Positions 7,901-13,865 of a DNA stretch of 15,522 nt are shown piece by piece. Positions within the stretch are counted from its first letter, which is position 1. The number at the start of each line of letters is the position of its first letter. The DNA comes from Phoronis ovalis. Taxonomy: Eukaryota > Phoronida > Phoronidae. Location of the stretch: assembly GCA_028565635.1 (NCBI GenBank), contig JAOXYB010027379.1, positions 1 through 15,522 on the forward strand, given 5' to 3'. A program made the position numbers and the translations under genes. The notes beneath the pieces were generated by a model, which was not told the origin of the DNA, did not search any database, and worked only from the letters and a program-made list of their open reading frames with translations.

Positions 7901-9505
7901 AATAAAGAAATAAAATCGTCAACTGACAATATGTTTTCCAAATATGATAGTCCTTCTAGGAATTCCTACCTTGTGTTTGTTTCTCTATGGTACTCTCAAG
8001 TTGCTCAATCAGCTTCATCTTCTCTTTGATGTTAGATGCATACTCTACAAATAACAAGGGTTTGTAGCAGATCTGTCAAATTGGCAAAAAGTAAAGCTGG
8101 TACTTTGTCTTACTGGCAGTTTGGTGACATAGTCTGCATTAGCTGATATAATTTCAATTCATTGTTTTCTACCACAGACTGTAGCCAGTTCACATATTTA
8201 CCACCAAAGTAGCTTCATTAATTGGATGCTAAATTGGTATGACTAGAAATGTACAGAGACTGCTTAATACCTGAAATTTTTCCTTCGAGTTTCTTGACCT
8301 GTTCTGTCCTCTTCATAAGCATGGATAGCACCTCTTCCTTGGAATCTTGTTTATTCGAGTCTTCCGTGGTCTGAATACATAGAAAACATAAAGATGATGC
8401 CAATTCAAAGAAAATTACTTAAAAACATTTATTCTAGCATTGGTTGGCATATTATGGCTAGTGTGAAAAGGACTTCAAATACGTATTAAGTCAAAAACTG
8501 AATCATATCTATTTACATATGATAGCTTCTGGTCTTCTCTCAGCACTTCCTCATTCTACCCAATTATGGCAGAAAGAAATTATCTGATCATCATCAGATG
8601 GACTGCGGAAGGTGTTGAGTGAAGAATGAAAGCTACCAAAAAGTATGATTCAATTTGTAATTTAATTTTTTTTCAAAAATAATTCAAGTTTTTAAGGGAA
8701 CAAAGTTACATTCACTTGCAGATACTCTGTTACAGAAATGTCCCTCTAGTGACCTCTAGTGTGCTTAGGAGAACCCTAAAAACAGAATAGTTCACATATT
8801 TTCAAATATATCACGTCTTCAAATTATTTTCACATGGTTTACCTTGGCTGCTGTCTGTGAATTTTGAATGACAACTTTTGTAACTTCAGAAGTCGACACA
8901 TGAGTATTGTTTCTGTTATCTCCATCTTCTAATGAGTTCACGCTAGAAACAGAGTTGGTCTTTCTCATGGAAGAAACAATGTCTAAAAGTAGACAGCAAA
9001 TCATGATTTATCATAAAGTCCTTTAATTTTACAGGTAGTAAATGTTTGCATGGCATTCCTACATGGTCTTATAAATTTAAAGTGCATGGTTTGTCAAAAC
9101 TCAGATACAGAAGACAGCCATTTACCCATCAGCTGGAATCATCTATGCTAATCAATCTAGACAAATTAATATGTTATATTGTACTTATAATCAATGTTTT
9201 CTTATATCATGTAATAAAATATTATGTAATAAAATTAACGAAGCACGAGGACACAGCTTTGTTTACTTAGATACATTCGATTATAGAACTTGAGCTGTTA
9301 GTTCTAATTGTTATGCCTGAAGCTGAAATTCAGCACTGTTTAAAAGTATTCAAAAGCCTTAAAGATAGTTACTTGTTTTAGTCACAGGACTTGCTAGGCT
9401 AGATCCTGAACCCAGTGGACTTCCGTGAACAGCACCAAGGGCCGATACATTTCTATCACCATCTCCACTTTCTTCCTGGATCTTCTTCTTTAATTTGGCA
9501 AACAT
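125..9505 (-). CDS. GOLGA1: Golgin-97 (golgin subfamily A member 1), 5' part, 16 coding exons, C-terminus outside window
   Basis: Golgin-97 is a long coiled-coil protein that sits on trans-Golgi membranes through a C-terminal GRIP domain bound by ARL1, and it captures endosome-derived vesicles. The exons join in one frame as complement of 125-318, 685-787, 1022-1111, 1209-1370, 3255-3407, 3860-3955, 4206-4301, 5102-5326, 5600-5695, 6112-6330, 6696-6824, 7158-7288, 7970-8044, 8271-8370, 8843-8982 and 9373-9505 (2142 nt, 714 codons). The N-terminus MFAKLKKKIQEE nearly matches the human golgin-97 start (MFAKLKKKIAEE), which is the vesicle-capture end. Further matches to human are the NEQYQASRAKLSEG segment, EEFEGFTSQELAKVKHL and LSGDER...ARQQL. 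Residues from about 100 onward are charged heptad coiled coil. The GRIP domain is not in the window, so the gene continues leftwards. It is head to head with the FKBPL-like gene. The identity is strong; individual exon edges were inferred by eye from GT-AG sites and phase. Confidence 0.92.
319..684 (-). other. GOLGA1 intron
   Basis: AT-rich intron between coding exons 16 and 15. I see no repeat or extra exon. The short plus-strand ORF at the right end is the reverse of exon 15. Confidence 0.75.
685..787 (-). CDS. GOLGA1: GOLGA1 coding exon 15 (residues 616-649)
   Basis: The acceptor is ttttttgtttgtag and the donor is TGGAAG|GTAAAG. The phases are 0 to 1. It encodes an acidic/basic helix (GKFEESILSNKMESSDSEK and onward). 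The 1-nt overhang joins exactly to the next exon. Confidence 0.86.
1022..1111 (-). CDS. GOLGA1: GOLGA1 coding exon 14 (residues 586-615)
   Basis: The acceptor is tttgttttttag and the donor is GCAAAG|GTAGCC. It is a phase 0-0 exon of 90 nt. It encodes coiled coil (HELAQKERDCSTTLKILDD and onward). Confidence 0.85.
1209..1370 (-). CDS. GOLGA1: GOLGA1 coding exon 13 (residues 532-585)
   Basis: The acceptor is tttcttgcag and the donor is TTGCAG|GTAAGT, a consensus donor. It is a phase 0-0 exon of 162 nt. It contains a tandem 11-residue repeat (ECNNKLTKSET then ECNTRVTKLEE), consistent with a hendecad coiled-coil phase. Confidence 0.88.
1660..3090 (+). repeat. Block of degenerate tandem-like copies of a ~450-bp dispersed repeat
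   Basis: Recurring landmarks show several diverged units. The 'ggtcatNttaaaat.ccacctagcc' type occurs at 1750, about 1993, 2436 and 2910. 'Tatggccttc...ccaccttt' occurs near 2037, 2477 and 2952. 'Atggccaccagt' occurs near 2118, 2566, 2718 and 2974. 'Ataaaa.ctgaa..gttattgcgagac' occurs near 2370, 2813 and 3020. The first two units also share 'tcagagttttca' at 1666 and 1936. Unit spacing is about 240-475 bp. An inverted relative lies at 15240-15522. I see no transposase or reverse transcriptase coding. Confidence 0.85.
3113..3226. repeat. Small inverted-repeat (foldback) segment
   Basis: A perfect 12-bp inverted repeat, aaaggaattcac (3136-3147) and gtgaattccttt (3215-3226), encloses 67 bp. Similarity extends a few bases inward (aatatct against tatct). 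Next to it is the hairpin tcacta-ca-tagtga (3113-3126). It lies between the repeat block and exon 12 and could be a degraded small MITE. Confidence 0.55.
3255..3407 (-). CDS. GOLGA1: GOLGA1 coding exon 12 (residues 481-531)
   Basis: The acceptor is cttgtgttttag and the donor is AAAAAT|GTATGT. It is a phase 0-0 exon of 153 nt. It encodes THILKLESITNTQQASDIE, then LEKQIKQLEATCGLE coiled coil. The donor lacks the usual G at -1, so the 3' edge is slightly less certain. Confidence 0.84.
3408..3859 (-). other. GOLGA1 intron
   Basis: AT-rich, unremarkable intron between exons 12 and 11. I see no repeats or additional exon. Confidence 0.7.
3860..3955 (-). CDS. GOLGA1: GOLGA1 coding exon 11 (residues 449-480)
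   Basis: The acceptor is ctacttgcag and the donor is AAACAG|GTAAGA. It is a phase 0-0 exon of 96 nt. It encodes a Lys/Gln-rich coiled coil ending KQKKAELEKQ. It is too short and too intron-bounded to appear as a long ORF. Confidence 0.86.
4206..4301 (-). CDS. GOLGA1: GOLGA1 coding exon 10 (residues 417-448)
   Basis: The acceptor is ctttcatag and the donor is AAGCAG|GTAATG. It is a phase 0-0 exon of 96 nt. It encodes coiled coil (HLNAKIVEDREELVTSEKA). No stop lies in the chosen frame, and splice sites are present at both ends. Confidence 0.86.
4603..4620. repeat. (AAGT)4 microsatellite
   Basis: Four perfect aagt units followed by a partial unit, inside an intron. It is short. Confidence 0.9.
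4936..4976. repeat. (AGT)13 trinucleotide microsatellite
   Basis: 41 nt of uninterrupted AGT repeat, ending in a single variant unit (cagt). It is intronic in GOLGA1. A pure trinucleotide array of this length is likely to vary in length between individuals. Confidence 0.97.
5102..5326 (-). CDS. GOLGA1: GOLGA1 coding exon 9 (residues 342-416)
   Basis: The acceptor is ctttttgcag and the donor is CAACAG|GTATGG. It is a phase 0-0 exon of 225 nt. It contains HLKDRVETLEQRLQDSQLSG followed by DERTQAL and LEQKLSEARQQL. This aligns closely with human golgin-97 HLQEKVASLEKRLEQNLSG and the following EDTRQQL segment. Confidence 0.93.
5600..5695 (-). CDS. GOLGA1: GOLGA1 coding exon 8 (residues 310-341)
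   Basis: The acceptor is gtatttttcag and the donor is ACAAAG|GTGAAT. It is a phase 0-0 exon, exactly 96 nt long. It encodes coiled coil (LLSRLSNTESSFAELQHEH and onward). Confidence 0.88.
5696..6111 (-). other. GOLGA1 intron
   Basis: Intron between exons 8 and 7. The plus-strand 62-codon ORF at 5944-6132 overlaps exon 7's donor and shows no family features. No repeats were seen. Confidence 0.7.
6112..6330 (-). CDS. GOLGA1: GOLGA1 coding exon 7 (residues 237-309)
   Basis: The acceptor is tttgtattccag and the donor is CAACAG|GTGAGA. It is a phase 0-0 exon. It opens LLNKEEELTQCRNYLQEK, continuing the human KKEESL match, then runs as Lys/Glu/Gln-rich heptads to KDKQQ. Confidence 0.9.
6331..6695 (-). 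other. GOLGA1 intron
   Basis: AT-rich intron between exons 7 and 6, with nothing notable. Confidence 0.7.
6696..6824 (-). CDS. GOLGA1: GOLGA1 coding exon 6 (residues 194-236)
   Basis: The acceptor is tgttttgtcag and the donor is CATCTG|GTATGT. It is a phase 0-0 exon. It encodes the conserved EEFEGFTSQELAKVKHL motif (human EMDELEGFQQQELSKIKHM), a family signature inside the coiled coil. Confidence 0.92.
6825..7157 (-). other. GOLGA1 intron with a possible cryptic exon
   Basis: Intron between exons 6 and 5. It holds an exon-like stretch ending at a strong minus-strand donor (ATGCA|GTAAGT, about 7067). The gap-free match of exons 5 and 6 to human golgin-97 leaves no room for it. Confidence 0.65.
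7158..7288 (-). CDS. GOLGA1: GOLGA1 coding exon 5 (residues 150-193)
   Basis: The acceptor is caaacctttcag|TGGCATC. A nearer-looking site at 7307 (ccctag|AATG) would break the frame against exon 4, whereas the 7290-7289 AG restores it and gives a gap-free match to human. It encodes IQEMNEQYQASRAKLSEGF, one of the best conserved golgin-97 segments. The donor is CAACAA|GTATGT. Confidence 0.87.
7289..7969 (-). other. GOLGA1 intron hosting a hairpin MITE
   Basis: Intron between exons 5 and 4. Apart from the element at 7550-7663 it is AT-rich unique sequence. Confidence 0.75.
7550..7663. mobile_element. 114-bp near-palindromic MITE with 28-bp terminal inverted repeats and 7-bp direct-repeat flanks
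   Basis: The left arm (7551-7578) starts caatctaagtaaacac. The right arm (7635-7662) is its reverse complement with one mismatch in 28. The arms continue to pair imperfectly to the centre near 7606, so almost the whole element folds into one hairpin. CTTTTCA flanks it on both sides (7543-7549 and 7664-7670), as expected for a target-site duplication. It has no coding capacity, so it is non-autonomous. A 7-8 bp duplication would suit hAT- or P-like transposases, but the superfamily cannot be fixed from this alone. Confidence 0.88.
7970..8044 (-). CDS. GOLGA1: GOLGA1 coding exon 4 (residues 125-149)
   Basis: The acceptor is ttatttgtag and the donor is CACAAG|GTAGGA. The phases are 1 to 1. It encodes EYASNIKEKMKLIEQLEST, aligning with the human DYAEQVRNLQKIKEKLE region. 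The alignment across the 3' junction decides the start of the next exon. Confidence 0.88.
8271..8370 (-). CDS. GOLGA1: GOLGA1 coding exon 3 (residues 92-124)
   Basis: The acceptor is atgtattcag and the donor is TTTCAG|GTATTA. The phases are 0 to 1. It encodes KEEVLSMLMKRTEQVKKLEGKIS, matching the human start of the coiled coil (a RRNEQIRKLEARLS-like segment). The coiled coil begins here. Confidence 0.9.
8371..8842 (-). other. GOLGA1 intron
   Basis: Intron between exons 3 and 2. It has a small perfect hairpin, atctgat-catc-atcagat, at 8582-8599. No other structure or exon was seen. Confidence 0.7.
8843..8982 (-). CDS. GOLGA1: GOLGA1 coding exon 2 (residues 45-91)
   Basis: The acceptor is tacttttag and the donor is CCAAG|GTAAAC. 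The phases are 1 to 0, which fits both neighbours. It encodes a low-complexity Ser/Thr/Asn-rich linker (SSMRKTNSVSSVNSLEDGD and so on). This corresponds to the Ser-rich segment after the N-terminal motif in vertebrate golgin-97 and is the least conserved part. Confidence 0.85.
8983..9372 (-). other. GOLGA1 intron 1 of the coding region
   Basis: AT-rich intron between the start-codon exon and exon 2. The plus-strand 74-codon ORF at 9046-9270 has no recognisable feature. Confidence 0.7.
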
Positions 9506-9507
9506 TG
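9373..9507 (-). CDS. GOLGA1: GOLGA1 exon with start codon (coding 9505-9373, residues 1-44)
   Basis: The ATG is at 9505-9503 and opens MFAKLKKKIQEESGDGDRN, followed by a Ser/Gly-rich linker. Two nt upstream lies a splice acceptor (AG at 9509-9508, after a T-rich tract), so the leader is interrupted by an intron and at least one non-coding exon lies further right. The donor is ACAA|GTAACT, with GT at 9372-9371, and the exon ends in phase 1. The conserved MFAKLKKKI start makes this initiation codon secure. Confidence 0.9.
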
Positions 9508-10132
9508 CTGATCATATAAAATATGAAAAAATAACACTTGTTAAAATTATAATTCCCATGTTCTAATACCCAGGAAATGACTAATGTTAATAAGATGTGT
9601 AATATACAATTACATTTCATTATACAAGATGGTTGTAGATCCAGAGGTATTGACTATATAGCGTTTTAGTACAGACCAATGTAATATTAGTATAAATTAC
9701 CAAATTTCCTCTTTAATAAACACCCATCATTGATAATAATAATTCCAGCCAAAATGGCTGAACTAGTTGTCTTTAAATTATCGCATGCATGTCATCCGAT
9801 TGTTCATAAGATGCCAGTTACACGGGACCCTTAATCAAGTTAAAAGACCTCAACTCGTATTTTCACAACCGACTATTGATAGAGCAATGCAATTTAACAT
9901 TGAATCAAATACAACAGAGCCATCCCTATAGACTAATACTACAGGTGGCTCTAATTTTATACAGATAGTTGATAGAAATAAATAAAAAATAATTCAAAAG
10001 AATTATCTAAAAACTTTTTTTTGAATTTAACTGAGAAAAAATTGGCTTCTCCAAGTAATGCTCACCCTATGGTTAAAAAAAATCCTGGAAATGTACCCCC
10101 AGGTGTCAGACTTGTGTTCCGGCCAATCAGTT

Positions 10133-10294
10133 GGTGCAGGTTAGGTGCGGTATAGGTGTGTAGGTGCGCACCCAATCTGCGCCTAAATTTTAGGTACACC
10201 TTTTCATCAGATACAAAAATAGGTGCATAATTAGTGCTCACCCAAGATGCATTAATTTATCTTATAGTAAACTATTGTGCACCTACTCTGCACC
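10133..10294. mobile_element. Short element with imperfect 16-bp terminal inverted repeats and AGGTGC motifs
   Basis: Left ggtgcaggttaggtgc (10133-10148) pairs with right gcacctactctgcacc (10279-10294) at 14 of 16 positions. The left half has a cluster of aggtgc/aggtgt hexamers, including the perfect palindrome ggtgcgcacc (10163-10172). The right half has the same motif inverted. It could be a degraded MITE or a motif-rich regulatory segment. No convincing target duplication was seen. Confidence 0.55.
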
Positions 10295-10884
10295 TTTTTT
10301 GGATTCAGTTAAATTTTCCATGTACCAATAAAACTTACAATTCTAAAAAATTTAATAGAACATTTTCGTAAACAGTATGTTTAATTGAACAAGGCAATAC
10401 TTTCTGTTATGTATGTATAACAGTATGTGTTACCAGCATAAATTTTCATTCTTAAACAAATTTCAACAAGTTCGGCTATAGATGCATGGTTGTAAAAATA
10501 TCAGTCCTCGACTCTTTGGTAGCAATTTATATGGAAAGTGACCCGCACACAGGTGGCGCTTTTTTTGCATATATGAACGATAGTCATGGTGGATAAACAT
10601 TTCGTCGAGAGTTCGCTGTTAGGAATTTTTTGTGTATTCCATCACGGGAGTTCCAAATGACTTGCAGTAATCAAATTTGAATTTCGATTGACATAGAGTA
10701 TCAAGAGTATAATATTTGAACTCAGATGGTAACGATTACATATTTTTTGACGGTTGTATGGTCACTTTCACTAAGTTATGAGTTTCTATACAAGGATTCG
10801 TGACGTTCGGCAAGTCTCACCAGTCAGAAGTTGTCTGAGGCGTAGCCTAAACTCACGAAATTGGGACTATAAAAACACATAAAC

Positions 10885-11029
10885 CCCATGGTAAAAGCTA
10901 GGATACATAAAACTCTCAAGTTTTATATATCAGGCTAAGTAAAAGTAAAAAGACCTTAGTTTGTAAAAAGCACTCCCATGGTAAAAAATAATTGTCAAAT
11001 AAACATAAAAAAAATATCCCATGGTAAAA
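10885..11029 (+). repeat. Three direct copies of cccatggtaaaa
   Basis: Perfect 12-mers at 10885-10896, 10975-10986 and 11018-11029, spaced 90 and 43 bp. A weaker relative (ccctatggttaaaa) lies near 10065. The role is unknown; the flanks are poly-A rich. Confidence 0.75.
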
Positions 11030-11059
11030 GTTTTAGCTGAAAAAACCTCTAAAAAGCCT

Positions 11060-11130
11060 ATAAATAAATTAATGATATACTATCCATATATTTTTAAATA
11101 AATAAATTTATGATATACTAGCCATACTAT
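11060..11130 (+). repeat. 38-bp imperfect tandem duplication
   Basis: The segment containing aaataaatt.atgatatacta.ccata is present twice. Atgatatac lies at 11072 and 11110, giving a period of 38. Confidence 0.8.
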
Positions 11131-11148
11131 ACGGCCTCCTGTGTAATC

Positions 11149-11170
11149 TATATATATATATATATATATA
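11149..11170. repeat. (TA)11 microsatellite
   Basis: A 22-nt pure TA run. Its flanks are partly inverted (tgtgtaatc on the left, gaatacaca on the right), so the locus can fold into a cruciform-like hairpin. Confidence 0.93.
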
Positions 11171-11179
11171 GAATACACA

Positions 11180-11760
11180 TGCTCGCCAGCTGACCGTGAG
11201 TAAACCCCGGAGGTAATGTATAATACATTGCCATTGGTTAGATGAACGAAGCATGAAAAAGTGTTTTTTCCTCACCGTTGCCGTTGGCGTTTGTTGAGTG
11301 ATCTGTTTTATGAACGTTGGGCTTCTTGAGCTATGCTAAAATCGAAACTATGTTTCCATATTAACCAATACTTATAGATCAGACAAAGAGCTGAGAAAAG
11401 TCAAGGTAACAAGTATCACCGAAACCAGTCGCCACCTCATCAAACCGCTGAACTACATTGGCACACGCAACCCTAAAATGAAGACAGGCATAACAAATTA
11501 TAAGAGAAAAGAAATATTACTTAGTGTTGATACATAATTTGCAATTTCTGTTTTTGGGTTCTATTTTTGCGTAAATTATATTTTTCTGATTTTTTATGGT
11601 GTTGTAAATTATTGAGGAGACAGTCCGGTCATTTCTGATTTTCTGTTGCTGCAAATAAAACTTCCGCTTCCGTTTAAATTCAGAGAGGAGATATACGAAC
11701 GATATACGTGTCGATATACCCTGATAATATCGATGAGTGATTACCTCAAGGTACAGAATG
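11180..11760. promoter_or_regulatory. Candidate divergent promoter region for GOLGA1 (-) and FKBPL-like (+)
   Basis: This is the most CpG-containing part of the interval between the two start codons. It holds an inverted CCAAT box (attgg, 11233-11237) and tandem ETS-type sites (acttccg 11660-11666, cttccg 11667-11672). Three gatatac motifs start at 11690, 11701 and 11713. A good minus-strand donor, CAACG|GTGAGG (exon edge 11276), could end a GOLGA1 5' UTR exon. A plus-strand donor, CTCAAG|GTACAG (GT at 11751), could end an FKBPL 5' UTR exon. ETS/CCAAT sites without a clear TATA box are typical of housekeeping divergent promoters. The assignment is inference. Confidence 0.38.
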
Positions 11761-12323
11761 TTTGAAATACGCTTTAGACCAGTCTGAACAAATTCCGCGG
11801 GACAAATTCCCCGATAAATCTAGGATGTGAATCCAGCGTCAGATCCCGGGGGATTGTACTTCATATTTTTTTGGTGGGCAGCCCGGATCTGAAAACAGGG
11901 CAGGATCCTTTTATATTTTTAACTAAGTATTTTTTCCTTCCAAAACTGGCAAAGTTTGTTTTAGCTTTTGCTTGCCAAAAAATACTGATTGTTAATTTGT
12001 GTGTGTGTTTGCTAAAAAATAGTAAAAATGAAAAACTCTCACTGTTTCACTTATATCGTTTGCTGAAAGAAATGAAAAAGTCAAAACTGTTTGGCTTTGG
12101 GCGATCATGCCTGAACATGGGGTGAAAACAAAACTATTAAAACTTGTTACAGGTTGCCTAAATAACCCGGCCTAAATAGTACTCCTTTGGAAGACGATCA
12201 GATCCTGATTTGGCAAACTGCCCTGAATTAAAAATCAGACCTGAACTACATGTGTAGCATGATGCCATTTTGCTTTTGCAGACTTACATTTTAAAAACAA
12301 CACCTTTTTCTAATGTTTCGTTA
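11761..12323. other. Non-coding interval, probable FKBPL-like 5' UTR intron
   Basis: No supported gene. The 84-codon plus ORF at 11871-12125 is low-complexity and unlike any family I know. If the 11751 donor is used, this whole stretch to 13860 is intron. Confidence 0.5.
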
Positions 12324-12373
12324 CAGTAGGTTTCCGAGTTACGCTCTCCCGTATATACAAAATACTGGTTTGT

Positions 12374-12820
12374 GATCGGTAAAATGACTTCAGAAATATA
12401 TGTTGTGACCTAATATTGAGGAGGGAAATGGGGGGTAGCGACCACAACTCAAAGGAAATCAAATTGCCTTTTCATGAATCACAAGTACTACTGCAATCGC
12501 AGGTCACGACAATGAGTAAACTACTCTTTCCCACTTGGACAATAATAACTATTCATAAACAGGTTGTACACAACGAGTCACAGTTTACACTCCTAAAAAG
12601 ATAATTATATTGGAGGGCCATTCAGAATGGTTACAGCATACTCCAGCAATCTACGATGGAGTGTTATTTATTATGCTTTCATTCTGCAAATACTGTATCT
12701 GAGACGGAAATGGAGGGGTATGGGAAATTATTCAATTTCATTACATAGAAGTAAAAAATGATAACCTAATTACATAAACAAAATTATTGCAACCGTAAAA
12801 TACGGAAATAAAACATATAA
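12374..12820. other. Sequence between outer and inner left inverted repeats
   Basis: No gene is supported. The 62-codon ORF at 12416-12604 shows no recognisable domain. A local hairpin around ccattcagaatgg (about 12618) is minor. Confidence 0.55.
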
Positions 12821-13311
12821 GGGATCATCTCAAAAGTGATCACAATGACCACAAACGTATAGTGTTTCGTATAGGTCAAACGTAGGGGGGTTAGTGAGAT
12901 TTGAGCGTAAAAACTGACAACCAATTTCAAGAGCGAAATCAGGGCCGTCAAACACTTTCAAAAGGGGGGTGCGAGAGAAAAATATCAGTTCAGTAATCGA
13001 AAAAGGTCGCCGAAACGTCTCCGTGCTGCCATAAAAAATTGACAAAAAAAAGGCCATTTCCACTCCTATTGTAACAATTCGCCCAGAATAAGAGCCGTAA
13101 ACAAAAAAAATCTTTCTGTTCCAAAGGGGGTGGGGGTGTGTTTACTATTTCAAAACGGGGGTGCGTTAAAGGAATGATTTTAAATATCGTATATATAGTA
13201 GGCATGATTTTTTCATTTCGCACTAAACCATAAACGAAGGGAGATTTTAACCCACCTGCCCCCTATATGAAACACTATACGTTTGTTGTGATAACTTTCG
13301 AGATGATCCCC
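12821..13311. mobile_element. ~490-bp foldback element with ~50-bp imperfect terminal inverted repeats
   Basis: The left end (12821-12875) reads gggatcatctcaaaagtgat and then caaacgtatagtgtttcgtatagg. The right end (13262-13310) is the inverse with few mismatches and a 7-8 bp indel. Further inward similarity (ggggggtta.tgagattt against aggtgggttaaaatctc) extends the arms. The interior has three G-rich direct motifs, tttcaaaa-ggggg(g)tgcg type, near 12955, 13119 and 13150. No transposase ORF is present, and I could not identify a clear target duplication. The minus-strand ORFs here are incidental. Confidence 0.75.
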
Positions 13312-13799
13312 AAGGTTTATCATATTTCACAAACCAAAATAAGATCAAATAAAATTCGATGAATCCCACCACACGAAAATAAAATATGACCCTTTCACAC
13401 CTGTAGGAGAATAAGTTTGTCCCTTTTCCTCTACTAAATACATGCAAGTACCTGAATAGGTTGAATATGAAATTGTTCTCTTGTATGTATCCCGGGTATG
13501 TATAACATTTCGTGTTGCATGAATGATCCCTTCAGGATTCTGTGATTTGCGATTCTGTCAGAAAAATCTGAGTAACTGTTACAAACCAGTATTTAATACT
13601 TTATCGGAAGAGAGCATAACTCGGAAACCTACTGCAAATACAGTCCCAGTAATACAATGTTCATGCGTAACACACGTATGTTCCTATGCGTAACATAAAT
13701 GCATGCTATGTTTTTACACTCATTAGTTATAGTGCATAGTGGAAGGAATCAGTTATATTACTTGGTTAATGAAGCTGAAAGATGTACTTTCACATTCCA

Positions 13800-13816
13800 A
13801 GTTGGAATTTCCAACT
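13800..13816. repeat. Perfect 8+1+8 palindrome upstream of the FKBPL-like coding exon
   Basis: agttggaa-t-ttccaact lies 44 nt before the splice acceptor, within the presumed 5' UTR intron. It could be coincidental. Confidence 0.6.
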
Positions 13817-13850
13817 GTCAGTGATAAATCTGTAACAACATTGAGTTATT

Positions 13851-13860
13851 TGTTTTATAG
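13851..13860 (+). other. 3' splice site before the FKBPL-like start codon
   Basis: The sequence tgttttatag precedes ttgccATGG. No in-frame coding extension is needed upstream, so a non-coding 5' exon is the simplest reading. A coding upstream exon that adds an N-terminal extension cannot be excluded. Confidence 0.65.
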
Positions 13861-13865
13861 TTGCC

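Larger units (their letters stand above)
9508..11270. other. Non-coding interval, probably mostly the GOLGA1 5' UTR intron
   Basis: No coding sequence is supported. The acceptor at 9509-9508 shows that an intron starts here in transcript terms and ends at an unseen upstream exon. The interval holds the 10133-10294 inverted-repeat element, three cccatggtaaaa motifs, a 38-bp tandem duplication and a TA microsatellite. Confidence 0.6.
12324..13634. repeat. Outer inverted repeat pair enclosing a second foldback element
   Basis: The left arm (12324-12373) contains cagtaggtttccgagttacg and then aatactggtttgt. The right arm (13581-13634) is its inverted counterpart (acaaaccagtatt, then cataactcggaaacctactg). 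The outer 24-25 bp match at all but one position, and the inner 13 bp are identical, with a small indel between. The arms are 1.2 kb apart. They could be the termini of a non-autonomous transposon of about 1.3 kb, or an inverted pair of copies of a small repeat. Confidence 0.7.

Noticed and set aside
125-9505. GOLGA4 (golgin-245) or another GRIP golgin instead of GOLGA1
   Set aside because: The N-terminus MFAKLKKKI and the EFEGF-SQELAKVKHL and LSG-DER...ARQQL segments match golgin-97 specifically. Golgin-245 begins differently and lacks these.
11871-12125. 84-codon plus-strand ORF
   Set aside because: Rich in Leu/Phe/Lys as expected from AT-rich DNA, with no domain, homologue or splice context recognised.
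12830-13447. Three minus-strand ORFs of 66-77 codons
   Set aside because: They lie in or across the foldback element, have low-complexity composition and no recognisable transposase motif.
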